Of a stretch of 64,000 nt of DNA, positions 1 through 12,118 are shown one piece after another. The stretch lies in the NCBI GenBank assembly GCA_025403435.1, contig CM046345.1, forward strand, positions 20,392,809 to 20,456,808. Direction: 5' to 3'. Numbering within the stretch: the stretch's first letter is position 1; each line of letters begins with the position of its first letter. This DNA comes from Artocarpus heterophyllus. Taxonomy: Eukaryota > Streptophyta > Magnoliopsida > Rosales > Moraceae. Made by a program: the position numbers and the translations under genes. The notes under the pieces were generated by a model that worked only from the letters and a program-made list of their open reading frames with translations, was not told the DNA's origin and did no database searches.

Positions 1-469
1 GAATTTGGATCTGATTTAAATTTTGAGGCATTATCTAATAAGGACTGACTCTTGGGTCCAACTTCTATAAAAAGGGAGTGAGTCTCATTATTATTTAGAT
101 CAGTTGAAAGATTAAGAGTGAAACTCTGATAGTGAGATTCTGAAACTCCCTGAGAGCTTTTATTCACCAATCACGAACACTAGCTTTGGGTTCTCTCAAT
201 TGGTTGGAAGGAGAGTCAGCTGGTGGAAGAGCTGTATGTGTGAGCCCATACTCACTCCGATCGTGGATAGAGAATAGCAAAGAAGGCCAGTTGGTTGAGG
301 TCCTTCTGGAACGTTACTTCTCTTCACTGATTGAGGAAACTTTTTAGCATTTACAAGGTCAGTAAGATTTGGTTAATTTATACATATAGTGTGTCAAACT
401 TATTTTTTGAAAAATAATCTGATATACAAATTTTTAAAATTCTATTGCATCCTAGTTTTCCATTATTTT
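1..469. other. Intergenic repeat debris, LTR-promoter-like
   Basis: No gene is visible. A TATA-like CTATAAAAAGG lies near 66-76, and the sequence downstream (short, mixed-composition, ending near the repeat at 470) resembles the transcribed R/U5 part of a plant LTR. No partner LTR, primer site or coding region could be tied to it, so this is only a suggestion. Confidence 0.25.
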
Positions 470-731
470 GTACCTTATAGGTATAATTGAGCCCCTTTAT
501 CTATTAAATCCATTGTAATCCCTGAATATCTTTATAAAAACTTCTTTTCCATCATAACACTTACCGGATCTGCCTTCGAGAAACTTGTCATATTACAATA
601 CATAATATATAATACAGTATTTAATGCACACTATCAATATGATGATGCATCAACATATGAATCATATGCATATCATCATAAATCATGCAATGCATTGGTC
701 AATAAGTATGTAAGAATTCTAGGTATCACAG
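470..731 (+). repeat. Diverged direct repeat, copy 1
   Basis: About 260 bases that recur at 2681-2956 in the same orientation, with many substitutions and small indels. Shared landmarks are TATAATTGAGC, CCATCATAACACTTAC, AGAAACTTGTCATATT and CATATGCATATCATCATAAA. The 2.2 kb spacing could reflect an internally deleted LTR element or a local duplication; no TG...CA ends were found. Confidence 0.6.
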
Positions 732-2680
732 TGCAACACACATAACTTTCACATATCAATTCATAACATTAAATGCACAACAATTATGGTGATACAGGTG
801 AAATTCTACTTACTTTACTCAATGAGACTGTCAATAAAGCTCCTGTAGGGTCTAGTACTTCACACCTTTGAAGATTGAAAATTTCTACTTATATTACCAC
901 CAATCTGGTAATAACTAATAATCAAACATTAAGGAGCTCATTTTCCTAATTTAAATATTTATTATAAGTCTAATCCTTATAATTAGCTTCACTTTAACCT
1001 CTTAAATTACCAAATATATCAAAATTAAACTTTAATTGAACTCATTGTTCAAAAATAATGAAAAACATACTAAAATCCTTAATTTTGGACACCTTTAAAA
1101 TTTTCTTATATTTTATTATATTATTATAATTATTTTAATTAAAAATCATTTCTAAATATTTATATTTGGTAATGTTAATGAAAATAGGTATTTTCAAATC
1201 TCAAACGCTTCAAACGGTATCAAAAACGGACTTTGGGGGCCCCTAAACCCCCTAACTAGGCCATTTGCCTAGTTTGGCCAAGGACTGGCCAAGGGCTGGC
1301 CAAGGTAGGCCTACCCATGCACATGACCTGCCTATACAGGCTGCACGCAGGCCCTGTGTGCAGGCCTTGTGTGTAGGTTGTTGGCCTGTCGCATCCCGCC
1401 AGCCCAAAGGACCATTTCAACCTCTATTTGGCCTCGTTTTCGTCCGAAATGATCCAAACTTTATCGTAAAATCTTTCCATAGTTTCCCCCTATATTTTAA
1501 GACACTCTAAAGCTTAATTATGCCTTGAAACACCAGTTTCTAAGCTATGAATAAATTTTAAATTCCCAAAATATCAAAACCATCACAAACCATAATATCT
1601 CAGGATCCAGGTTTAGTTTTAAGACTATAACTACCGAACCAATTTGAACTTGCTAGAACTGTTTTAGAGGAATTTAAATAACATATAAATGAACATATCC
1701 TCAAAATTTCAGCTCCAAAGGAGCCTTCTAGCCAGAGAAACAAAGGCAAAACCTAAAGCACTTTGAAAATTTACCTTGATTCTTGATAGCCACCAAAAAA
1801 AACTTGAAACCACCACTTCCCAATTGAATTTTCGTAAGCCCTTTTGCGGGGATGTTTGTGACAAATTAGAGGTCATTATATTCAAATATCTCATCAAAAA
1901 TCAAAGGAAAACCCCTTGAACTAACACCAAACATCCTATAAATCGAAACAACCCTTTACCTTGATGCGGTTAGGTTTTCAGTGCAATTTGGCACCCAAAA
2001 CTTGACAAACCACCAAGGCATTTTCTTTTTCTATCAAGACGTAGATGGAAAATAAAGTTTTCGAGCTTGGAGAGTCAGACTTAGAGTTTTTAGGTCTAAA
2101 AAAGGCACCTAGTTGCTTATAAGCATTTTAAACAACCAAAAACACACCTCAAATTACTTCACCATGAAGTAGTTTCACCTTGGCTAGCTTAGTGTCCTCA
2201 TTTTAGCATACTCACCTTCTTAATGAGGTGTTAAACATTCATGCAAAAGCTAAATTACAAATTATGTCGTGGCTTATCATTTTGGCTACCAAATTTGGTC
2301 CAAATGCTCACACCGAAGTTTCAGTTCACTACAAACTCCATCTTTGAGTTCTTAACCGTTTGTTATCAAAACTTTATCTATTCCTTTAGAACTCTTCTAT
2401 AAATTATCAAACATGGAATAATAAATTCTTAAACCACTTACAACCTAACAAATACCCTAATCATGGCTCAAAAATCCGAACACCAAAAATTTTGTAATTT
2501 AGGGTCTTGTAGAGCATTCTAAGGAACTTCTGTGAGACTCACATCTTCCACTCATTATTGTTTTCATAGCTATACATCATAGCCAAAAGAGATCTCAGAT
2601 CATTAATGGATCCGTTTTGTTAACAAAACTTATACTAAGACTCTTCGTTTAGGTCAAAAGTTACCGTTTTCCCCTAATTT
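732..2680. other. Non-coding stretch between the direct repeats
   Basis: No convincing coding sequence. At 1255-1400 there is a GC-rich island in otherwise AT-rich DNA, with several copies of CTGGCCAAGG and AGGCC/GGCCT words. The rest is AT-rich with short meaningless reading frames. Probably transposon-derived because it lies between two copies of a repeat. Confidence 0.4.
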
Positions 2681-2956
2681 TGTATCTTATGAGTATAATT
2701 GAGCTCCTTTAACCATTAAATTCATTGTAATCCCTAAACATCATTATTACAACTTCCTTTCCATCATAACACTTACTAGATATGCCTTCAAGAAACTTGT
2801 CATATTCTAGTACATTATACATAATATAGTATTTAATGCGCACTATCAATGTAATGATGCATTTTAAATGAATAATTAACATATAAATCATATGCATATC
2901 ATCATAAAATCATGCAATGCATAGCCAATGAGTATGTGAGAATTCTGGGCATCACA
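2681..2956 (+). repeat. Diverged direct repeat, copy 2
   Basis: Second copy of the repeat at 470-731, same strand. It carries a small insertion around ATGAATAATTAACATATAAATC relative to copy 1 and ends in ATTCTGGGCATCACA where copy 1 has ATTCTAGGTATCACA. Confidence 0.6.
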
Positions 2957-3430
2957 ATTGACTTAACAGTCTAATTTAAACCCATGTTTTGAGCCAAGCC
3001 ACAAATCTTTTAAGAGCGTCACTCATGACCTATTTTTCTTCATTGGGAAAAATAAAGGTGCATTCCTAACATAACATGTATTAATTATAACATGAACATT
3101 ACCTTTCTTAAGTGCCATATAATGAAGGATATCTGTGCAAAGAGTATCCATCCATACTCTTCCTCTCACAACAATGGTTAATTGAATAACACCACCTTCC
3201 TTGATTGTTGATGGTGTGAGAAGAATGCAAGATTCACCCTTACTAGACTTGATGAGGGCGGCTGTGCAGGTGGTATTGGGGCGGTATAAATTGTACAACT
3301 TGCATTCACACTGGTGCATTGTTCCATTGTAGGAGTTGTATTTTCTTCCCTGTAGGGTGTGGAATTCCTTCTAGCTTGACTTTTCATGATCTCTTCCCAT
3401 GGGAAGTGCTTAGACTCCAATAATTTCACT
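2957..3430 (-). pseudogene. Possible CACTA (En/Spm) transposon ORF remnant
   Basis: Two overlapping minus-strand frames (3319-3023 and 3429-3178) look like one reading frame broken by a frameshift. The downstream frame has the pattern VVRGRVW ... GNVHVIIN ... APLFFP, which resembles the second-ORF proteins of plant CACTA elements (a V-A-x-G-x-V motif followed by a V-x-V-x-V strand and a proline-rich turn). Weak stop-free coding signal and no transposase catalytic domain seen. It may belong with 5245-6060 and the palindrome near 7030, the Sirevirus-type LTR at 3744-5244 having landed inside. It could equally be another transposon's accessory ORF. Confidence 0.3.
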
Positions 3431-3743
3431 TCTTACGCAACTTGATAACCTCTATGTTGGAGGTTGACATGCAGGTGGAATGAAAATACTTAGACTGCTT
3501 TACAAAATGAGATTGACCATGAACCCCTCCAAATATTTAGAATTTGCCAATGTGGTGGTCTATGTATCACGCATCCCTTGAAATTGGAACATGCCAAGCG
3601 ACTCTTACTATTCATAATCATAATATAATTTTGTAATTAATAAAAGTTAAAACTAATAACACCAAATGTAAAAGATGAAATACTATAATTATACCATTCT
3701 AAAAGTTAAAAAATCAAGTAACTCATAACTCGTTAGCCAATCT

Positions 3744-5244
3744 TATTAGCCCGAGAATGACCACCTAAGAGAAAGAGGTAAATTGGGTTTCTAAAAACTA
3801 TTTCAAATTATTAGAAAATTAGAACAAATCACAAAATCAAATGGATGAGAAAGCTCTATTAGATAAGGAAAAAAAATCACCAAATAATCCAAAACAAGCG
3901 ACACACCCAAAACGGCACAAATAATCAAGTAATAAGTTAACACAAATCACCAAGAGAATTTATCAATCAGATAAAATTTGGAAAAATAGAAAAGAGAAGG
4001 GAAAAGAAAGTACAGACGTAATTTATAATAGTTCAAAAATATGCCAACATCCACTATCACCGATCGATACACAACTCAACCTCTTCCAATATTTTGATCA
4101 ACTTTCAATGCAATCACACCTTGTACAATAATAATCTCTTCAAAAATGATAAGTACATGATCAAGATCAAATGGAGGGTGTAAGCAACTCTTTCGAAAAG
4201 GCTATAAAATATATAAGCTCAAAAGAGTGTTTGAGAATTGAATACTTATGATGAAAACCAATATAAAAATTCTTAGAAATATCAATACAATTGTTTGGAA
4301 TGGTTTTTAGTTTTTGTACCTCAAAAGACCAAAAAGGGTCATTTTCAAGTCAAAATAGTCGTTGTGGCATGAATCCTAACGATAAAAAAACTAATAGTTA
4401 CAGACAGACAAGTAGACCAAAAATGAGAATCGATAGGCCAAAATTTGAAAACTAGACAAAATAGCTCTAATGGTCATCTAACCTATAGGCCGTTATAAGG
4501 CAATTGGCAAGCCAGTGATCTAGACTAGATGGCTAGTTGAAAGGGCTGGTAGGCCATTAAAAGGCCTGAAAAATCATGCTTTTTGTGACGCTTAATTGAC
4601 AGGCTAGTGAAGGGCAACCAGTAGGCCTTTTTGTCAGCCCTATAGGCCAGTCAAAGAGCATGATAAACATATTCTATCCCATGTAAACAGCAAACCAGCC
4701 AATATAGGCTGGCAGGCCAGTCCTACTAGACCTAGCTACTTCTAAAATGTGCTTTAAAATGTAGCTTTTATAAAATCTAGTAAAGTGAATTGTGTGTAAT
4801 TTAAATGTGATTTTCAAATTACATTTTAGACACTACGTTGAAATCAAGTTTCAAAAGATTCAAGACAATTTAACACTTTAATAAATGTTTATGCAATTTT
4901 AAAGCTTGTGCAAGTTTCAAAACCATATGAATACAAGTGAGTGTGTGATTTGAGCTTACATAAATCATTCTAATTTAAAAAGCATATCACACTCACATAG
5001 AAGACTTAAGAGTAAAACTTATAAGCTAGAGTCTTCAATATTTCTTTCTTATTCTTCAAATCCATTATCGATTTTGCTCTAAGACTTGATCATTCTTGAG
5101 AAGTGATTTTGCTTTAAATAATTTACTTCAATTTTACACTTAGCAAAAAACTTAAAAAAATTGATTAGCCATTTTGGCAATAAAAATTCATTTTTTATCA
5201 TCAAAATATTAATTAATATATTAATTGAAACCTTGAGGCTAACA
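3744..5244. repeat. Sirevirus-type LTR, solo and diverged
   Basis: Begins TATTAGCCCGAGAATGACC and ends GAGGCTAACA. It matches the start and end of the LTR at 41877-43109 (AGCCCAAGAATGAC ... GGAGCAAACA), and shares internal landmarks such as ACACCCAAAA and ATCACACCTTGTA. No polypurine tract or primer site is next to it, so it looks like a solo or isolated LTR. At 4380-4750 it holds a dense set of AGGCC/GGCCT words. No open reading frame of note. Confidence 0.5.
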
Positions 5245-6060
5245 ATTCTCTTGACATCTTAGATTTTTAAAAGTTCTATTGCTCTTTTATCAAATGAACT
5301 TCTAAATAATGTGATGAGAAGGAGGTATAATCGTGTTGTGTAGTCTTATCTACATTCAGAGGTTACTTAAATTTTGTATAAAGATTACAAAGTTTGTAGA
5401 AACAAAGTAAATAAATTTTACATGCCCATTCTTGTTCGCTTTGTTTTATCCTGCCTAACCCCATGGTTGCTTGAGATTGAATTTATCTCTTATCTTTTTG
5501 GCTTTTTTTGATATCGCTTTTTGCTCCTCACTAAACTTGTATTTCAAAAAGTCCCTCTATTGCTCCACACTAATAGAAGGGTAATTTTTAATCACTTTTA
5601 CCGAGAGCTTCAAAACATAGCAGTCATCTTTATGACAGTCAATGAAGGCAGATTTAAGGCTGTACTAAAAGTCATACACCATCTTAGAGGCACTTTTCAT
5701 CACTAACTTCCGCATGGTCTTGGGAATGGTTAAGGATGCACTATTACCTCACTAAACACATCCCACATTATCCTTATTCGTTTTCTTTTTCCAATCTTTT
5801 ATGGTTATGGGAGTATGCTCTTGAACTAAAACTCCAACATAAATTTGGAGTTCATCCTCCCTCTTTTCCAATACTTTAATCTTTATGGTCAAATTGTACT
5901 TCAATTTTTTGACTTTTCAACCTAAACCTTGAAACATGTTTCATTAAAGTTGCTCACCCTTTTTCCATCTATATCGTAATTAAGTGGCTCCCTCTTTCGG
6001 AGCTCGTAATCATCCTGTTGTTCCTTCATTTCCTACTTCATATCAATGAATTCACTGTTT
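5245..6060 (-). pseudogene. Degenerate protein-like stretch, possibly CACTA-derived
   Basis: Minus-strand translation around 6030-5900 gives a short charged stretch (DDYELRKREPLNYDIDG) that looks like ancient coding sequence, and around 5700-5600 another (KSAFIDCHKDDCYVLKL). Frames are broken by stops and shifts. No family can be assigned with confidence; continuity with the fragment at 2957-3430 across the inserted LTR is inferred. Confidence 0.2.
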
Positions 6061-6088
6061 GACGTATTGAATTTTAATCAATAGCCAA

Positions 6089-6107
6089 TATATATATATA
6101 TATATAA
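6089..6107. repeat. (TA)n microsatellite
   Basis: Uninterrupted alternating TA of about nine units in AT-rich DNA. The surrounding 6061-6640 is AT-rich with runs of AACACTAA/ACTAAAAC words and no gene. Confidence 0.8.
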
Positions 6108-6639
6108 TCAACTAATCACATAATAACTAGAACTAAACAAAACATATTATGATTTTAACATACTAACACACCAATATATCAACATTTATAAAATTTTACA
6201 CACATTAATATACCAACATTCATGAAAATCACATGCATTGAATAATGCACATCTAATAATCAAAACTATTTGAAAATAGCTTAACTACTATAGCTAGCTA
6301 ATAAAGCCTTAATGAGTCAAACAAATAAATTTTGTACTTAAAAACTAATAAGTAAAACTAATTATCAATCAATAAGAAAAACTGATAACACTAATTAATA
6401 ACACTAAAACTAAAACTAACACTAACACTAAAACTACTTAAAACTAATAACCCTGAATGACAAAATGTAACAGTAAAATCATTTCAAAGAAACCAAATAA
6501 TCACAAAATAAGTTAACATAGTCACAAAAAATTAAGAACCAACATACCCAAATTAGTCAAGTTCAATCTAAGGCAAATTTAGCAAATAATTTATAACTAA
6601 TAACTTTTAATAACATATCCATTCAAAAAACCTAAATGA

Positions 6640-7090
6640 GACCTAATTAACTAAATACCTAAAAAATAATTAAATAAATAACAATAAATACAAAATAAAC
6701 TCTAACCGAATGGAGCAGTGGTGAAAGGATGGTGACGAGGAGTAGTGGTGACAATAGGATGGAAGTGAGATGACGATAGCAATGGAGGCAAGGGCGAGGC
6801 CAGGTGACGATGGTGAGACTCAAATGCATGGTGAGGCGAGGTGACAAAGTTGGCATACTCGAATGAAACGACGAAAGGAAATGACAACGATGGAGGTGAA
6901 AGCGAGGCAACGACAAAAACGACAATACTAAAAGAGAGAAAAATGGAGGGTTTGATTTTCAATGACAAAGATACTATTTAGAGGGTATGATTTTCAAAAT
7001 GGTGCACTTATTAAATCATATTAGACGATGGTTTTATGTAAACCATCATTAAATACTTTTCGTTAGATGACAGTAAGGGTGGGTGAAAAT
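6640..7090. other. Purine-biased low-complexity block with small palindrome
   Basis: 6700-6920 on the plus strand is rich in GTGA/GACGA/GATGG words, so the minus strand opens two overlapping 88-codon frames rich in Ser, Pro and His; these look like composition artefacts, not genes. At 7022-7050 GACGATGGTTTTATG is followed by its near-inverse TAAACCATCATTAA, the kind of short subterminal inverted motif common in plant CACTA elements. No CACTA terminus was found. Confidence 0.3.
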
Positions 7091-8824
7091 TTTGGGAAGG
7101 TTATGCTTCTGCTAGCTTCTGCGTATTGCCTAGCCATTTAGCTTCCTTTCCTTTTCTCTATCCTTCTATGTTTAATTTTTTCCTTGCCGGTAGGTGTTGC
7201 ATTTTTTTTTTATTGTCTTTTCTTTTACTTTCTTTTCTTTTGTTTCAAAGAATTGAATATCTTCTTTCCTTTTTTGTCATTTCTTTTTTGTTTTGAGCCA
7301 AGATTGCTTTTCTTTATCCGATTTAATTTCAAAAATTGTTTCCTTTTACCTACTTATGTATCTTAAAAAAAAAACTTGTGACATTAAAAAAAAAAAAAAG
7401 AACATTTAAAGCAATGTGTTTAAATTTGATTAAAAAAATCCTTTAAGAAATTGACATTGATAAATAAAAAACAGAAATTATTCTTCTAAAATTTGGAAAT
7501 GGTTAGAGGCCATGATACTAAAAAAGTAGAGGGTTTTAATATTCAACAATCATTAAATCTGTTGTAATTTAATCTTATTTTGATAAGTTAAATTATGCTT
7601 GTTTTGGAAAGTTTGATTGATTTGCTAATGGAGAAGATTTTGATTTACAGTAAGGAATGATTTTTGATGCATTGATGCTTTCATGAAATCAATTTGGATT
7701 GATTTGGTTAAAGTCAATTTTTGTTGTTTTGGAAAGTTAAATTTGGATGAGGTGATTGACTTGCATGAGGAGATTTATTCTGCTGAACAAAATATCTAGG
7801 TTCATAGAGTTTTCAACGAGAATTATGCTGCATTAAATTGAAGATATCAAGAATCAGCCAAAGCCAACTTTGTACCAGATTTATAAATTTTTTGCCCTAT
7901 TTGTTACAACAGAATAAGCAATAAAATGCTGACAGTGGAATGCATTGAAGATTTCAATAACTAGCTTATCTGGCTAGTTAAGTAAAGTCTCACAATGGTC
8001 TTCATACGTGTGTTTTGACTCTCAAATTTTAATGGTCTTAGACGGTTTTGTGAAAATTTTATTTTTGTTTCTTCGGGAGAAAAGGTTTAGGTTTTCAGGA
8101 GAAAACATTGTGTTGAAAAGATCTTAACGTAAAGTCGAATGATTTTCGATGAGCATGTTCATTGGATTGTTATTAGTCATAGGCATCATACTTAGGGAGA
8201 GAGTCTCAGAGTGTTTAAGTTCATTTGAGTTGTAACATTGTTTACTTAGTGGACAGTTCATGAGTCTAGGAGTTGTCCCTAAATGTAGGTGGTTATCGAA
8301 CTGTGATTTCAACTTCTTGTGTCTTTTTACTATTTCAAGTTTCTTACATTCTTGTTTAAATATTTTATAATCAACTTAGTGAAAAAAAGGCTTTCAAAAA
8401 CAAAATAAAAGATAGAAGATGGAGAGAATATGGTAGAGAGCATTAAAAAAATAGTATAAGGAGAGAGGAGCTAGAGAGGCAGTGTGGATAAAAATATCAA
8501 AAGTGAGAATAAAAAATAAAAAGTCAATTGTTAAAAAGAAATCAGAAAAGTGTTATGCAGTTGAACTTTGGAAAGAGAATGAATTATGGGTAAAATAGTT
8601 AAAAAGAAATCGGAAAAGGGTTATGCATTTGAACTTTGGTGAGAGAATTAAACCATAACAATTTGGAAAGGTCATTCGAGTCAATCTGAACGAGTATAAT
8701 AATCCTACCCTAAACCCCGCAAAAAAAATAATTATTTTATCATTTTCTTTATTCTACCTTAATACTATCTTTGTACATACTTCTAAATATGATAAAGAAT
8801 AAGATACTTAAAGATGTTACATAC
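7091..8824. other. No recognisable gene
   Basis: T-rich and A-rich DNA with homopolymer runs near 7200-7400. At 8390-8640 there is an AG-rich stretch with a repeated GTTAAAAAGAAATC / TTATGCA phrase (about 8530-8560 and 8598-8625). No domain or splice structure recognised on either strand. Confidence 0.4.
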
Positions 8825-10236
8825 TGTATGTTAGGAATTTTATTCCTATAAATTTTAAGTTGGTGTCTTATTATCAATTTTTATTTTTTGGAATCATGTT
8901 TAATATTTTGATGAGAATAATTTTTGAGTGAAATTTTCTAAATTAATTATAAATTATTTTATGCTAATTTGGTTTTTAGAAAGTTGACTGTTGCGTGGAA
9001 TATTAAAATTTTTCTATGAAAATTTTGATGTGATTAAGTTGCCTTTTGGATATTTTTGATGAGTTTCTTTATTTATGCAAATCAATGATTTTGTTCGGAC
9101 TAAATGGATTAAGTTATTTACAGTAAGTGTAGGTTTCTTGATTTATTGCGACTTGTTGATTGCCTCATCCGTTCACACACGCTAGAACACAAACGGAAAG
9201 TTTTTCCTTCCTGTTCAGGTTTGTCAACCGAGCAATTTAAGGTAAGTTCAATTTGAGAAAAAATCGTGTGGTTTATTTTTGAAAACTTTTGCTTTTACAT
9301 GCTAGCTGATTGCCTTTTTTAGTTTCTAAATTTCCTCTTCTCTAAAAGTCAAGGTTATCTTTAGGAAACTTGCAAGGTCTGACTTAACCAATCTTGGACT
9401 TATTGATCTTTATGTGAGTTATTTTTGAAAGTTTGTATGCTACTTATTTAGATTGATTTGCTAGAAATCAAAGAGATCTAATGGTCCTTCTTTGGTTGTA
9501 GGTATGTTAGTACTTTTCATATTTAGTCTTCTGTCAAGACAATTTTGTGCTAGAAAGGTAACGTCCTTAAAGAGGGACGAACTTAACCATAGTAGCAAAG
9601 GGCATATCCAATGATTTCAAGGAAGATGCATGTCTAGGTTGATTGTAGCAAATTCGCAGCCATTTTTTTAACAAGCAGATTGAAAAGGACTTGCACCATA
9701 TATAGATCCTTAAGCATGACGAATCTTCTATAGACATAATTGTATTTCTTGGGTTTATGTAAGTATCCTTAGTGTAAGAGAAAACAAGGGCATTTGGACC
9801 CTAACCAAATGCTTTCAATCTTTGTTTTAGAAATCGAGCCAGCCTGGATTGTCCACTTGGAGTAGATTAGTTGGACCGAAGAGAGTGGTTTTTCTAGAGA
9901 AGGTTAGTTAGATGGAAAGCGAGCCGCACAAGCCAAAGCTTGTAGGTTGAGGTAAACTTGTGAGATTAGGATTTGTAGAGCATGTAGAAAACCTTATAAT
10001 TTCAATTGTCTTGTAACTATAATTCTAAGTAATAAGAGTTTCATCTTTCGAGCTAGTATGCTTAGCACCCGTGATTTTTTCTCAAGTTAGGCTTTTGGCC
10101 ATGTTAAATAATCACATCTCATGTTCAATTTTTTATTTAGGCTTGTTACAAACTAACTTATCTTAACGATTTAGTTATTTGATAATCTGTGTCTTTGTTT
10201 AGACAAGTTCAACAGGTTCATTTGTTAAGACTTACA
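8825..10236 (+). repeat. Copia-type LTR remnant
   Basis: Starts TGTATGTTAGGAATTTTATT and ends ACTTACA immediately before a methionine-tRNA-like primer site at 10238. Near the end (9990-10060) it has the LTR-like order of a CTTGTAACTATA stretch and AAGTAATAAGAG. The first 150 bases recur at 40963-41104. Only one LTR is seen here and the internal region stops making sense within about 100 bases of the primer site, so the element is a fragment. Confidence 0.45.
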
Positions 10237-10237
10237 A

Positions 10238-10252
10238 GTAATATCAGAGTGG
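10238..10252 (+). promoter_or_regulatory. Primer-binding site, initiator Met-tRNA type
   Basis: GTAATATCAGAGTGG resembles the plant retrotransposon consensus TGGTATCAGAGC, complementary to the 3' end of initiator tRNA-Met. It follows directly after the LTR end at 10236. Confidence 0.45.
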
Positions 10253-11412
10253 TTCATGGCAATTGCAATGACAACTAGTAGATTAAGTTTTAATGGATGA
10301 ACTGAAGGAAGAAGGCTAAAGTATCAACAACCTCTTCTTGATCGAACCAGCTACACATAGTGGCATTTGGTATGTAGTAATCCTAAAGATGGAAGTAAGA
10401 ATTTGTAAGATACTCATGTTTCATATAGCAATTACGATTTTCGGATTTTTAGAAAACTCGAATCCATGAAATTCATTTTATCCTATTTTAAGGTAATCTA
10501 AATCCTACTCAACAATGTGATATTTAAATTCGTAGGTATCTCTAGACTATGTGAATCTCACATTCCTTTCATGACGAGGATGATATTAATAGTAATAATA
10601 GTAATAATTTTAAATAATAATTTATTAAAAAATAATAATATTCATGACACTATTATACCTCAATATTACTCTATAATATCATTATTAAACAATAATATAA
10701 TAAATTATTAAATGAATAATATTTTTACAAGTTAATACTATTATTTAATGTTAATGTTAATATTATATTGATATTAAATGAAATAATAATTATACAAAAT
10801 AATACTAATATATTAGTATAAAATTAATGCTTATATTAAATAATAATAATATATCAAATTATATTATTTTTACTTATATTGTTAATATTCATATTACTAA
10901 TATGAAATATAGAATATATCACTATTATGTAATGATAATGCTATTATTATAACTTAATATTATTATGTATATAAATATTAACAATAAACAAATAATGATA
11001 TTAATAATAATAAAAACATACTACGATAACATTAAAATTATATTCATTAACATTAAATTTTGATAACATTTTTATATTATGATGAGTTTTCAAAGGTTAT
11101 TGTCTTCATAGATAGTCACAACTTGAATTATAGTAATAAATATATACCTTATTTAAATTTAATGATATGGTGTTTACATGACTTTCTATAGTAGGTTCAA
11201 TAACTTGTTAACCTTGAGTATTAATTAATAAATCTATTTTTTCTTCTAATTTTTTAATAACTAATATATGAATTTCAACAATTGTCATCACTAATATCAA
11301 TAATCAAGGTTTCATGCATTAAAATTTTAGGAGCAATTTTTCTAATGTTTAATAAAATAATTGAACTTAACCTTTGACATGTGGGTAGGTAGAGGAACAA
11401 AACCACCAATGT
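10253..11412. other. Very AT-rich trinucleotide-like region
   Basis: 10570-11060 is almost purely A and T, with irregular AAT/ATT/TAATAA repeats. It looks like slippage-grown low-complexity DNA. No gene. 11065-11412 is AT-rich with nothing recognised; the 5' part of the next element's left LTR should lie here but does not match. Confidence 0.5.
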
Positions 11413-11742
11413 AAATATAATTACTAATTTTATGATAGACTAAATTGGTAATTAAAGATAATTGCTAGGATTTAGCAGTTATAAATAAGGGGTTGTGGTC
11501 CCCAAGTCAATACATGCGTTATTTTTTATGTTCCCCATCTACAAAGAAATTGTAAAGAAATTATAGAGACATACTAAAAGGAGGACTTACGTACAATACT
11601 TGAAAAATCCTCAACCTATAGACTCTAGAATCACATCGCACTTATGGATTCAGGTTAGCTTCCGTATCTTATTAATATTCTTGATTATTTGACATGAATA
11701 ATCTTGAGTGATGATGTTTTTCATCACAATTTTATTCTAACA
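11413..11742 (+). repeat. Left LTR of copia element, 5'-truncated
   Basis: Matches 18029-18348 of the right LTR, from AATATAATTACTAATTTTAT to TTCTAACA. The first 150 bases or so of the right LTR (17879-18028, beginning TGTTGGAAC) have no counterpart to the left of 11413, so this LTR has lost or had replaced its 5' third. Confidence 0.85.
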
Positions 11743-11743
11743 A

Positions 11744-11760
11744 GTAGTATTTAGAGCCTT
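11744..11760 (+). promoter_or_regulatory. Degenerate tRNA primer-binding site
   Basis: GTAGTATTTAGAGCCTT follows the LTR end (CTAACA) by one base and resembles TGGTATCAGAGCC, the initiator tRNA-Met site of plant copia elements, with several changes. Confidence 0.55.
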
Positions 11761-12078
11761 TTCATGTTAAATTATTAGGAATCAATAATTTTTTAAATAT
11801 GATTTTTATAAGAAAATTATCAAATTTAACAATTTATATTTTTTTTTAGATTGTTGAATTTAAGAACAATTATTTAAAAATTTTGGTTGAATTATTCCAA
11901 GAATGTATATGTATTCGGTTTTGGTTTCGTACAAGCACATCTGCCAAAAAAAAAAATTTGTTATATGTGTTTTTATTTTGTGGTGCTTTAAGTCTCCCTG
12001 TTAATGTCAGGCAATGGTGCCTGTACAAGTTTTCTTTTTTATGCTTTTGGTTTCGTGCAGCACGTGGCTGCTGCAAGG

Positions 12079-12118
<40 letters not shown>

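Noticed and set aside
6659..6968. Two overlapping Ser/Pro/His-rich minus-strand frames
   Set aside because: Low-complexity composition from GTGA/GACGA repeats; two frames are open at once, as expected of biased sequence and not of a gene.
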